Assembly: GCA_903917505.1 (NCBI GenBank)
Contig: CAIXAY010000319.1
Span: forward strand, 1 to 15,226
Reading direction: 5' to 3'
DNA length: 15,226 nucleotides
Source of the DNA: an uncultured beta proteobacterium
Lineage (GTDB): Bacteria; Pseudomonadota; Gammaproteobacteria; Burkholderiales; Rhodocyclaceae
Of this stretch, positions 1 to 5,749 are shown piece after piece. How positions within the stretch are numbered: position 1 is the first letter of the stretch; every line of letters starts with the position of its first letter. The position numbers and the translations under genes are program-made. Under the pieces are notes generated by a model. It worked only from the letters and a program-made list of their open reading frames with translations, ran no database searches and was not told the origin of the DNA.

Positions 1-1095
1 ATCCGCACCCCGATGAACGCCATCATCGGCATGGCCCACCTGCTGCGGCGCAGCGGCCTCAACGCGACACAGATCGACCGCCTCGACAAGATCGAAACGG
101 CCAGCGACCATCTGCTCAACGTCATCAACGACATTCTCGACCTGTCGAAGATCGAGGCCAACAAGCTCATCCTCGAAGAACTGCCGGTGGCGGTCAACGC
201 CCTGTTGAACAACGTCTGCTCGATCAGCACGGCGCGCGCGCAGTTCAAGGGGCTCAAATTGAAAATCGAAAGTGCGCCCTTCCCGTCCAACCTGCAGGGC
301 GATCCGACGCGCCTGCAACAGGCGCTGCTCAACTACGTCAGCAACGCCATCAAGTTCACCGAGTCCGGCACGGTCAGCGTGCGCGCCATCGGCGAGGAAG
401 AAACTCCCGCGTGGCTGCGCGTGCGCTTCGAGGTCGAGGACACCGGCGTCGGCATCGCGCCCGACGCGCTGCCGCGGCTGTTCACGGCGTTCGAGCAGGC
501 CGACAATTCGACGACGCGCAAGTATGGCGGCACCGGGCTTGGGCTCGTCATCACCCGGCGGCTGGCCGAACTGATGGGCGGCGAGGTCGGCGTCGAGAGC
601 GCGCCCGGCGTCGGCAGCACCTTCTGGTTCACCGTCCTACTGAAGAAATCGGAACGGCGCAACGACCTCGCGCAGGAACCGGCAAGCGAGGCCGAGGATT
701 TGATCCGCCGCCGCCATGCGGGCCGGCGCGTGCTGCTGGTCGATGACGAACCGATCAATCTCGAAGTCGCGCGCTTTCTGCTCGAGGCAGCGGGACTCGT
801 CGTCGACACCGCCGAAGACGGCGCCGCGGCCGTCGAATTGGCGCGCCAGACCCCTTACGCGGTCGTCCTCATGGATGTGCAGATGCCGAGGCTCGACGGC
901 CTCGCGGCGACGCGGCAGATCCGCGCCCTGCCCGACTGTCGCGAGTTGCCGATTCTCGCCATGACCGCCAACGCATTTCTCGAGGACCGGGCGCGCTGCC
1001 TCGACGCCGGAATGAACGATTTCCTGATCAAGCCTTTCGTTCCCGAACTGCTTTTTTCGACGCTGGTCAAGCATCTCGACCAACGGTCAGGATGA
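1..1095 (+). CDS. Hybrid sensor histidine kinase, C-terminal part (5' end outside window)
   Basis: This is the C-terminal 364 residues of a hybrid two-component kinase; the reading frame is open from base 1, so the start lies upstream. The first residues, [11 protein letters not shown], are the tail of the HisKA H-box, and the phospho-accepting His falls just outside the window. Then come the HATPase_c boxes: N-box [10 protein letters not shown] (about 331-360), G1 VEDTGVGI, the F-box region with FEQAD, and G2 GGTGLGL (about 529-549). A receiver domain follows (about 724-1080), with acidic residues in LLVDDE, the phospho-accepting Asp at 874-876 in MDVQMP, a Thr in AMTANAF and Lys at 1030-1032 in IKPF. 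All catalytic signatures that can be seen are intact. No output domain follows the receiver, so it presumably passes phosphate to an Hpt protein or to a separate regulator. The sensory part and stimulus are unknown. A functional link to the c-di-GMP-controlled genes downstream is possible but unproven. Confidence 0.95.
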   Translation: MRTPMNAIIGMAHLLRRSGLNATQIDRLDKIETASDHLLNVINDILDLSKIEANKLILEELPVAVNALLNNVCSISTARAQFKGLKLKIESAPFPSNLQGDPTRLQQALLNYVSNAIKFTESGTVSVRAIGEEETPAWLRVRFEVEDTGVGIAPDALPRLFTAFEQADNSTTRKYGGTGLGLVITRRLAELMGGEVGVESAPGVGSTFWFTVLLKKSERRNDLAQEPASEAEDLIRRRHAGRRVLLVDDEPINLEVARFLLEAAGLVVDTAEDGAAAVELARQTPYAVVLMDVQMPRLDGLAATRQIRALPDCRELPILAMTANAFLEDRARCLDAGMNDFLIKPFVPELLFSTLVKHLDQRSG

Positions 1096-1109
1096 CCTGA
1101 CCGCTGGTC
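1084..1109 (+). terminator. Hairpin cluster over the kinase stop codon; possible weak terminator
   Basis: An 8-bp perfect stem (1084-1091 with 1096-1103) encloses the loop ATGA and includes the TGA stop. Alternating GACC/GGTC words at 1078-1088 and 1099-1109 allow two competing small hairpins. No T-tract follows, so intrinsic termination is uncertain; the structure may instead stabilise the 3' end or separate the kinase from the riboswitch transcript. Confidence 0.35.
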
Positions 1110-1159
1110 GAAGAATTCGGCCGCGGCGCCGGCGCGCGTGTTACGCTCGAACTAATTGA

Positions 1160-1242
1160 AAGGGCAAACCCAGCGAAAGCCGGGGACGCAAAGCCACGGG
1201 CCTGCGAGGATCGCTACGATCCTTATGGTCGCCGGGTTGCCA
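1160..1242 (+). promoter_or_regulatory. Cyclic-di-GMP class I (GEMM-I) riboswitch aptamer
   Basis: The conserved GEMM-I core is recognisable in order. AGGGCAAACC (1161-1170) is followed by a hairpin with a GAAA tetraloop at 1175-1178 (stem 1169-1174/1179-1184, one A-C mismatch). Next is the near-invariant GACGCAAAGCC (1185-1195). A second arm follows, with inner hairpin GGATCG/CGATCC (1208-1213/1217-1222) and the 3' closing segment GCCGGGTTGCC (1231-1241). The basal stem is GGCAA (1163-1167) with TTGCC (1237-1241). The run of G at the start of the core is kept as in the V. cholerae Vc2 aptamer, which argues for c-di-GMP rather than the cGAMP-binding variant. It lies 73 bases upstream of the inverse-autotransporter gene and is oriented to control it. 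Recognition is by pattern memory; an Infernal search with the GEMM-I covariance model would settle it. Confidence 0.93.
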
Positions 1243-1302
1243 ATGCGCCAGACCGATGCCGTCTGTGCCTTTCAATAGCGAAGCATTTAATCATCCACTA
1301 TT

Positions 1303-1307
1303 GGGAG
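1303..1307 (+). promoter_or_regulatory. Shine-Dalgarno of the inverse-autotransporter gene
   Basis: GGGAG sits 7 bases before the ATG at 1315 and fixes that start. It is the strand captured by the predicted hairpin 1269-1278/1298-1307. Confidence 0.8.
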
Positions 1308-1314
1308 TTGCACG

Positions 1315-2316
1315 ATGAAGCGACAGGTCCTCCTCGCCGGCTTGCTGGCCAGCACTTCAGTCTTCGGCGCGTCCGCCTGGGATTCGCCGCAGGCGGCCGA
1401 CGGGCAGCAAGCACCGGCTGCGGCCGCCGGCGCGAACAGCAGCACCGCTGCGGCAGCCACCCTCGCCCAGGGCCTGGCGAGCGGCGGCAGCCCGGGCCAG
1501 GCGGCGCTGAACGGCGCCAGCGGCTGGGCGACCGGCGCGGCGCAGAGCTTCGGGCAAAAATATCTGCCGACCTTCGAGCTCGGTTTTTCCTTCAGCGAAA
1601 ACAGCAAGCCGGTCTTCGGCGTGCTCGGCGTCATCCCGCTGTTCGAAAGCAAAGACCTGTCGAACACCGTCTTCAGCCAGGTGAGCAGCTACCGCAGCGA
1701 CGGGCGCACGACGCTCAATCTCGGCATCGGCGATCGCTACCTGCTGGCCGGCGAGCGCCTGCTGCTCGGCGTCAACGCTTTCTACGATCACGAATTCCCG
1801 TACGACCATGCGCGCACCAGCGTCGGCGCGGAAGTGCGCAGCTCGGTGATGGAATTCAACGCCAATTTCTATCAGGCCCAGTCAGGCTGGAAGACCAGCC
1901 GCGATGGCGTAGCCGAAAAAGCCATGGGCGGCTATGACGCCGAGATCGGCGTCGCGCTGCCCTACATGCCGCAGGTCAAGGCCTATGCGCGCCACTTCCA
2001 GTGGAACGCCACCGACGGCGCCGCCGACCTCAGCGGCAACGTCGTCAGCCTCAAGGCCAGCCCGATCGAGGGCATCAGCCTCGAGGCCGGCCGCACCTAT
2101 TACAGCGGCAGCGCCCAGCCCAATGCCAACAGCATTACGATGCAGTTCGACCTGATCAAGTTGTTCAGCCCGTCGGCGCGCGCCAAGCCCTTCTTCGCCA
2201 GCCAGGCCTACGCTTTCGAGTCGATGCGCGAACACCGCTACGACAAGGTCAGGCGTGAAAACATCATCCAGAAACAGACCGGCCGCGGCTTCATCGTCAC
2301 CGCCAGCGGTCGCTAG
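1315..2316 (+). CDS. Inverse-autotransporter (intimin/invasin-type) beta-barrel without passenger; ZirT-like
   Basis: This is a 333-residue predicted outer-membrane barrel. Residues 1-21 form a Sec signal peptide with likely cleavage after ASA. An Ala/Gly-rich stretch (about 26-75) stands where longer family members often carry a LysM domain. The barrel core runs from about 80 to 285 and shows the family hallmarks LNLGIGDRYLLAGERLLLGVNAFYDHEF-type strands (residues 134-161), a GAE strand and a SGWK turn (190-193). The last about 45 residues, including RYDKVRRENIIQKQ, match the linker that threads the barrel in intimins. The protein then ends, with no Ig-like or lectin passenger. The start is supported by GGGAG at 1303-1307. 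The gene lies behind a c-di-GMP riboswitch and 12 bases before a secreted-protein gene. Known relatives lacking a passenger include Salmonella ZirT, which exports separate proteins; that role here is inferred. Barrel assignment is confident, cargo role moderate. Confidence 0.88.
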   Translation: MKRQVLLAGLLASTSVFGASAWDSPQAADGQQAPAAAAGANSSTAAAATLAQGLASGGSPGQAALNGASGWATGAAQSFGQKYLPTFELGFSFSENSKPVFGVLGVIPLFESKDLSNTVFSQVSSYRSDGRTTLNLGIGDRYLLAGERLLLGVNAFYDHEFPYDHARTSVGAEVRSSVMEFNANFYQAQSGWKTSRDGVAEKAMGGYDAEIGVALPYMPQVKAYARHFQWNATDGAADLSGNVVSLKASPIEGISLEAGRTYYSGSAQPNANSITMQFDLIKLFSPSARAKPFFASQAYAFESMREHRYDKVRRENIIQKQTGRGFIVTASGR

Positions 2317-2328
2317 AGAGGCCATGCC

Positions 2329-3168
2329 ATGAACAAGACACATCGACTGATTTTGGGCGCGGCGCTGGCCCTGCCCGTGCTGGCTTTCGCCGGCTCGCCC
2401 TGCACGCGCGACGGCACCGGCGCGATCACCGTCACCGCGCAATGCGCGACGACGCCGCAGGCCTACGACGTGACCATCTACAAGCTCGGCTTGTGTACCG
2501 CCCATCCGGCGCTCGGCGCCAATCCGGATTTCAGTTCATGCACCATGCTGATCGACGGCGCCGGCCAGCTCGCGCATCTGGCCGCCGGCAGTTCGGTCGT
2601 GCTCTCCGGTTCCACGGTGCCGCGCAACGGCACTTACGGCTTCGCCGTGATGGTCGCCAGCAACAGCATCGGCATCACCAGCACGCAGCGCTACGACGTC
2701 GCCAAGACCGGCGCTGCGGGCGGCGGCGGTACCAGCTGCTGGAGCGTCGCCGGTACCGTGGACCGGGAGAATCCGCCGCCATCGCTCGTCGCCTGCGGCA
2801 GCACGCCGGCGCCGGGCGTGACCATCGACAAGCTCAGCCATTTCAGCAATGGCGGCTCGCACGACCCGTCGGCCGGCGGCGTCTTCAACGGGCTATCGAG
2901 CACGGTCGCGGTCATCGGCGGCAGCATGAACGCCAAACTCGCAACGAGCAACCTGACGACCGCGGTCGCCGCCGACTGGCCGAACGCCATCACCCGCCTG
3001 ATCGCCGTTCAGACCTTCAGCGCCGGCGTGAAGATTGACACCGCGACGCATGGCCTCGACGTGGCCTTCGACATATCGAACTCGTCAACGCCGTGGATCG
3101 ACAATGGCACCGGCGAGCTGCGACAATTCGGCACCGGGCCGTTCTCGATGGTGATCACCACGCGTTAG
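2329..3168 (+). CDS. Secreted six-cysteine protein, putative cargo of the upstream barrel
   Basis: This is a 279-residue protein with a clear signal peptide (MNKTHRLILGAALALPVLAFA, cleavage about residue 21). The mature part is rich in Ser, Thr, Gly and Ala and looks beta-rich, with six cysteines at 25, 39, 56, 71, 137 and 156, an even number compatible with three disulfides in the N-terminal two thirds. A Gly-rich stretch (129-134) separates two apparent halves. I see no membrane anchor, lipobox, enzymatic motif or autotransporter barrel. Its ATG is 12 bases after the barrel gene's stop, with AGAGAGG (2315-2321) as Shine-Dalgarno, so it is almost certainly cotranscribed and downstream of the same riboswitch. 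I do not recognise a named family. Because the barrel lacks a passenger, the simplest inference is that this is its separately encoded exported partner, as ZirS is to ZirT; a periplasmic or extracellular matrix protein is the alternative. Confidence 0.85.
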   Translation: MNKTHRLILGAALALPVLAFAGSPCTRDGTGAITVTAQCATTPQAYDVTIYKLGLCTAHPALGANPDFSSCTMLIDGAGQLAHLAAGSSVVLSGSTVPRNGTYGFAVMVASNSIGITSTQRYDVAKTGAAGGGGTSCWSVAGTVDRENPPPSLVACGSTPAPGVTIDKLSHFSNGGSHDPSAGGVFNGLSSTVAVIGGSMNAKLATSNLTTAVAADWPNAITRLIAVQTFSAGVKIDTATHGLDVAFDISNSSTPWIDNGTGELRQFGTGPFSMVITTR

Positions 3169-3218
3169 AAGAAACGTCGGGTTACGGACTGCGATCCAAC
3201 CGACCTGCAAAATCCATC

Positions 3219-3286
3219 GTCATTCCGGCGAAAGCCGGAATCCAGAAACATTCTGGACACCGGCTTGCGCCGGTGTGACGAATGAC
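3219..3286. repeat. Intergenic palindromic repeat, copy 1 (three hairpins with closing stem)
   Basis: Three consecutive perfect hairpins are visible: ATTCCGGC/GCCGGAAT around GAAA (3222-3241), TCCAGAA/TTCTGGA (3241-3257) and CACCGGC/GCCGGTG around TTGC (3258-3275). The ends GTCATTC (3219-3225) and GAATGAC (3280-3286) can pair to close the set into a cloverleaf-like form. It lies between the convergent ends of the secreted-protein gene and the SDR gene, ending two bases before the SDR stop. It resembles the REP/BIME-type repeats of proteobacteria and may act as a bidirectional terminator or 3' stabiliser. Confidence 0.85.
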
Positions 3287-3288
3287 AC

Positions 3289-4041
3289 TCAGTAGGCGGT
3301 CAGTCCGCCGTCGACCGGCAGCGCCACGCCGTTGAGGAAGGACGCTTCGTCGGACGCCAGGTAGAGCGCCGCGTTGGCGACGTCGAGATCGGTCGCCAGG
3401 CGGCCGAGCGGCACTTCGCTCATGCGCTCTTCCTTCTTCTTCGGATCCTTGAACATGACCTGCACCAGCGGCGTATCGACGGTGCTCGGGTGGATTGAAT
3501 TGCAGCGGATGTTGTCCTTGGCGTAGCGCACGCCGACCGTCTTGGTCATCAGCGTGACCGCGCCCTTGGTGATCGTATAGGCTTCCGGCGTGTACTTGTG
3601 CCCGACCAGGCCGCAGATCGACGACATGTTGATGATGGAGCCGCCGCCGCCCTTGCGCATCAGCGGAATCGCGTGCTTGATGCCGAGGAAGGGACCCTTG
3701 ACGTTGACCGCCAGCATCGCATCGAGGCTCTCTTCCTTCATCTCCTCGATCAACTCGCGAATGTTGATGCCGGCGTTGTTCACCAGCACGTCGAGCCGAC
3801 CGCACTGCGCGACGACGGCGGCGTAGGCGGCGATCCAGCTCGCCTCCTTGGCCACGTCGAGCGGCTGGAAGAAAGCCTTGCCGCCCTTGGCCGCGATCGC
3901 TGCAACCGTCGCCTGGCCGGCATCGGCGTTCAGGTCGCAAACGAATACCGTCGCGCCCTCTTCGGCAAAACGCCTGGAAATCGCCGCCCCCAGCCCCTGC
4001 GCCGCCCCGGTGACCAGCGCGATCTTGTCCTTCATTCTCAT
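3289..4041 (-). CDS. Short-chain dehydrogenase/reductase, NAD-type (cyclopentanol dehydrogenase-like)
   Basis: This is a 250-residue classical SDR, the usual length for the family. It has the Rossmann motif TGAAQGLG (11-18), Asp36 at the end of the second strand (which favours NAD over NADP), NNAG (88-91), and the catalytic Ser141, Tyr155 and Lys159 in YTITK. The C-terminus SDEASFLNGVALPVDGG is typical. The overall sequence resembles alicyclic alcohol dehydrogenases such as cyclopentanol/cyclohexanol dehydrogenase, but SDR substrates cannot be read from sequence reliably. The first ATG is chosen because GGGGAG (4049-4054, minus strand) lies 7 bases before it. It starts 29 bases after the stop of ydfG on the same strand, so the two probably form an operon with ydfG first. 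Confidence 0.92.
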   Translation of the reverse strand: MRMKDKIALVTGAAQGLGAAISRRFAEEGATVFVCDLNADAGQATVAAIAAKGGKAFFQPLDVAKEASWIAAYAAVVAQCGRLDVLVNNAGINIRELIEEMKEESLDAMLAVNVKGPFLGIKHAIPLMRKGGGGSIINMSSICGLVGHKYTPEAYTITKGAVTLMTKTVGVRYAKDNIRCNSIHPSTVDTPLVQVMFKDPKKKEERMSEVPLGRLATDLDVANAALYLASDEASFLNGVALPVDGGLTAY

Positions 4042-4070
4042 TGCAATACTCCCCTTGTGATTGGCTGCCG

Positions 4071-4826
4071 CTAAGCCGCCAGATTACGCTTGATGTTCAG
4101 GACGCCATAACCCTGGCAGGTCGGCATCATTTCGATGATGTTGATATTCACATGCGGCGGCAGCGTCGCCACCCAGTAAGCCGCTTCGGCGATATCGGCC
4201 GCGGTCAGCGGATCCGTGCCTTCGTAGATTTTCGCCGCCGCCGCGTCGTCGCCGCGGAAACGCACGTTCGAGAACTCGGTGCCGCCGCACAGGCCGGGCG
4301 CGATGTTGGTCGCGCGCACGCCGGTGCCGACGAGGTCGGCGCGCAGATTGCGCGTGAACTGGTCGACGAAGGCCTTGGTCGCGCCATAGACGTTGGCGCC
4401 CGGCATCGCCGTCGCGCCGGCGACCGAGCCCAGGTTGATGATGGTGCCGCTGCCGCGTTCGACCATCGCCGGCAGGAGCGCATGCGTCATCGCCACCAGG
4501 CCCTTGACGTTGGTGTCTATCATCGTCTGCCATTCGGCGAGCGAAGCGCGTTGCGCGGGTTCAAGACCGAGCGCCAGGCCGGCGTTATTGATCAGCACGT
4601 CGATCGGTTTCCAGGCAGCCGGCAAGCTCGCGAGGACCTGCGGAATGGCGGCTGTGTCGGTGACATCGACGACCAGCGGCAGCAGGTTCGCGCCCAGTTC
4701 CTCGCGCAGGCCAGCGAGCTTGTCGGCGCGCCTGGCGGTGGCGATAACCTTATGCCCGTGACTGACGAACTTGCGCGCCATCTCCGCGCCGAAGCCGACG
4801 CTGGCGCCGGTGATCAACACAATCAT
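4071..4826 (-). CDS. ydfG: NADP-dependent 3-hydroxy acid dehydrogenase / malonic semialdehyde reductase YdfG
   Basis: This 251-residue SDR follows E. coli YdfG along its whole length. It has MIVLITGASVGFG at the N-terminus with TGASVGFG at 6-13, an Arg pair after the second strand (31-32) as expected for NADP, NNAGLALG (80-87), Ser134, Tyr147 and Lys151. The stretch PGLCGGTEFSNVRFRGDD and the C-terminal LPPHVNINIIEMMP are also characteristic. The E. coli enzyme oxidises L-serine, L-allo-threonine and 3-hydroxy acids and reduces malonic semialdehyde to 3-hydroxypropionate. The frame is open further upstream to 4901, but the ATG at 4826 has AAGGAGG (4833-4839) 6 bases before it and matches the family start, so the longer form is rejected. 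The upstream side is divergent from the nitroreductase; an SDR follows in the same direction. Confidence 0.93.
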   Translation of the reverse strand: MIVLITGASVGFGAEMARKFVSHGHKVIATARRADKLAGLREELGANLLPLVVDVTDTAAIPQVLASLPAAWKPIDVLINNAGLALGLEPAQRASLAEWQTMIDTNVKGLVAMTHALLPAMVERGSGTIINLGSVAGATAMPGANVYGATKAFVDQFTRNLRADLVGTGVRATNIAPGLCGGTEFSNVRFRGDDAAAAKIYEGTDPLTAADIAEAAYWVATLPPHVNINIIEMMPTCQGYGVLNIKRNLAA

Positions 4827-4832
4827 CGCTTG

Positions 4833-4839
4833 CCTCCTT
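4833..4839 (-). promoter_or_regulatory. Strong Shine-Dalgarno deciding the ydfG start
   Basis: AAGGAGG on the minus strand, 6 bases before the ATG at 4826. It sets the start against a 25-residue in-frame upstream extension. Confidence 0.85.
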
Positions 4840-4859
4840 GAATGATGTATTACAAGTAT

Positions 4860-4869
4860 GAACCGGTTC
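4860..4869. promoter_or_regulatory. 10-bp palindrome in the divergent ydfG/nitroreductase promoter region, possible operator
   Basis: GAACCGGTTC is a perfect palindrome located at about the -35 position of the predicted nitroreductase promoter and 34 bases before the ydfG start. The CG-centred shape resembles LacI-family operators. No cognate regulator is encoded nearby, so its role is inferred. Confidence 0.45.
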
Positions 4870-4884
4870 GGGCCGAGCGCGCAA

Positions 4885-4893
4885 TGGTAAAAT
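4885..4893 (+). promoter_or_regulatory. Extended -10 promoter of the nitroreductase gene
   Basis: TGGTAAAAT fits an extended -10 (TGn plus TAAAAT, five of six matches to consensus). There is no good -35, which extended -10 promoters tolerate. The expected transcript start is near 4900, about 40 bases before the gene. Confidence 0.55.
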
Positions 4894-4902
4894 CGCCGCA
4901 CC

Positions 4903-4925
4903 CGCGCCGAACATTCATCGGCGCG
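4903..4925. promoter_or_regulatory. Inverted repeat in the nitroreductase leader
   Basis: CGCGCCGA (4903-4910) and TCGGCGCG (4918-4925) form a perfect 8-bp stem with a 7-base spacer, just downstream of the predicted transcript start. It may be an operator or a leader hairpin. Confidence 0.5.
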
Positions 4926-4938
4926 TCAATAAGAATCA

Positions 4939-5655
4939 ATGGGACATCGCGTGAACAATTCCACTCTACCTGAAGCGTCGCCTCTGGACGTCTACGCCGC
5001 GCTGCATCAACGCAAGTCGATCCGCGCCTTCCGACCCGACCCGGTGCCGCGCGCGGCCATCGAGCGCATCCTCGCAGCGGCGGCGCGCTCGCCGAGCGGC
5101 ACCAACATCCAGCCCTGGCAGGTGCGGGTGCTGACCGGCGCCGCGCGTGCACGCCTCGTCGACGCCGTGCTGACCTTCCGCAAGGCCAACCCCGGCGTCG
5201 AGAATTGGGAGTACCCGTATTACCCGGCGAAGTGGAAGGAGCCCTATCTCGGGCGCCGGCGCAAGGTCGGCTGGGATTTGTACGCGCTGCTCGGCATCAC
5301 GCGCGCCGACAAGGAAAGGATCGCCGCCCAGCACAATCGCAACTTCACTTTCTTCGACGCCCCGGTCGGCCTGATCTTCAGCATCGACGGCGATCTCGAG
5401 CGCGGCAGCTGGCTAGACTACGGCATGTTCATCCAGTCGCTGCTGCTCGCCGCCGAAGCCGAGGGCCTCGCCACCTGCCCGCAGGCCTGCTGGGTCGGCC
5501 ATGCCGACATCGTCGCCGAGACGCTGTCCTTCGCGGCCAACGAACGGCTCGTCTGCGGCGTGGCGCTCGGGTTTCCCGACGCCGATGCGGTCGTTAATCA
5601 GCTGTGCACCGAACGCGCGCCGCTCGCCGACTTCGTCACCTTCGTCGATGCTTAG
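4939..5655 (+). CDS. Nitroreductase family protein (FMN-dependent)
   Basis: This 238-residue protein has the nitroreductase fold signatures: RKSIRAF (25-31) for FMN phosphate contact, SPSGTNIQPW (51-60), and a late LLLAAEAEGLATCPQ stretch followed by CGVALGFPDAD. The insert around residues 90-120 (YPYYPAKWKEPYLGRRRK) recalls the group of nitrobenzoate/nitroaromatic reductases, but the natural substrate cannot be read from sequence. The family uses NAD(P)H and FMN in homodimers in the cytoplasm. The start is ambiguous: ATG at 4939 has no good Shine-Dalgarno, whereas GTG at 4951 is preceded by GGGA with 6-base spacing; the conserved region begins after both. It is divergent from ydfG, monocistronic, and ends in front of a palindromic repeat. 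Confidence 0.92.
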   Translation: MGHRVNNSTLPEASPLDVYAALHQRKSIRAFRPDPVPRAAIERILAAAARSPSGTNIQPWQVRVLTGAARARLVDAVLTFRKANPGVENWEYPYYPAKWKEPYLGRRRKVGWDLYALLGITRADKERIAAQHNRNFTFFDAPVGLIFSIDGDLERGSWLDYGMFIQSLLLAAEAEGLATCPQACWVGHADIVAETLSFAANERLVCGVALGFPDADAVVNQLCTERAPLADFVTFVDA

Positions 5656-5674
5656 ATCGCCGCCGAACGCATCG

Positions 5675-5739
5675 TCGTACCGGCGGAAGCCGGTGCCCAG
5701 TGCATGCGCCTGCTGGATTCCGGCTTCCGCCGGAATGAC
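5675..5739. repeat. Intergenic palindromic repeat, copy 2 (inverted relative to copy 1)
   Basis: Hairpin ACCGGC/GCCGGT around GGAA (5679-5694), a CCAG...CTGG middle arm (5697-5700/5713-5716) and hairpin ATTCCGGC/GCCGGAAT around TTCC (5717-5736). Read on the minus strand, its last 27 bases match the first 27 bases of the repeat at 3219-3286 with one difference in the loop. It sits between the convergent nitroreductase and efflux-channel genes, as the other copy sits between convergent genes. Confidence 0.82.
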
Positions 5740-5749
5740 CAGGTAGTCG

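Larger units (their letters stand above)
1155..1307 (+). promoter_or_regulatory. Riboswitch expression platform with SD-sequestering hairpin and anti-sequestering strand
   Basis: Three segments can pair in two exclusive ways. Segment B (1268-1276, CCTTTCAAT) is perfectly complementary over 9 bp to segment A (1155-1163, ATTGAAAGG), which abuts the aptamer's basal stem. B extended to 1269-1278 also pairs over 10 positions (two G-U) with segment C (1298-1307, CTATTGGGAG), which contains the Shine-Dalgarno GGGAG. A:B leaves the ribosome site free and B:C hides it. A small hairpin (1249-1253/1261-1265) lies between the aptamer and B and fits either fold. Inference: A:B forms around the closed, ligand-bound aptamer, giving a translational ON switch; the opposite polarity cannot be excluded from sequence. 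Confidence 0.75.

Noticed and set aside
1249..1276. Rho-independent terminator as the riboswitch platform
   Set aside because: The 5-bp hairpin 1249-1265 is weak and is followed by only a short CTTTC rather than a T-run; the SD-pairing arrangement explains the region better.
3219..3286. CRISPR-like or phage attachment repeat
   Set aside because: There are only two dispersed, internally palindromic copies, with no regular spacers, cas genes or integrase.
4827..4901. 25-residue N-terminal extension of YdfG
   Set aside because: The family starts at MIVLITG, and AAGGAGG stands 6 bases before the ATG at 4826.
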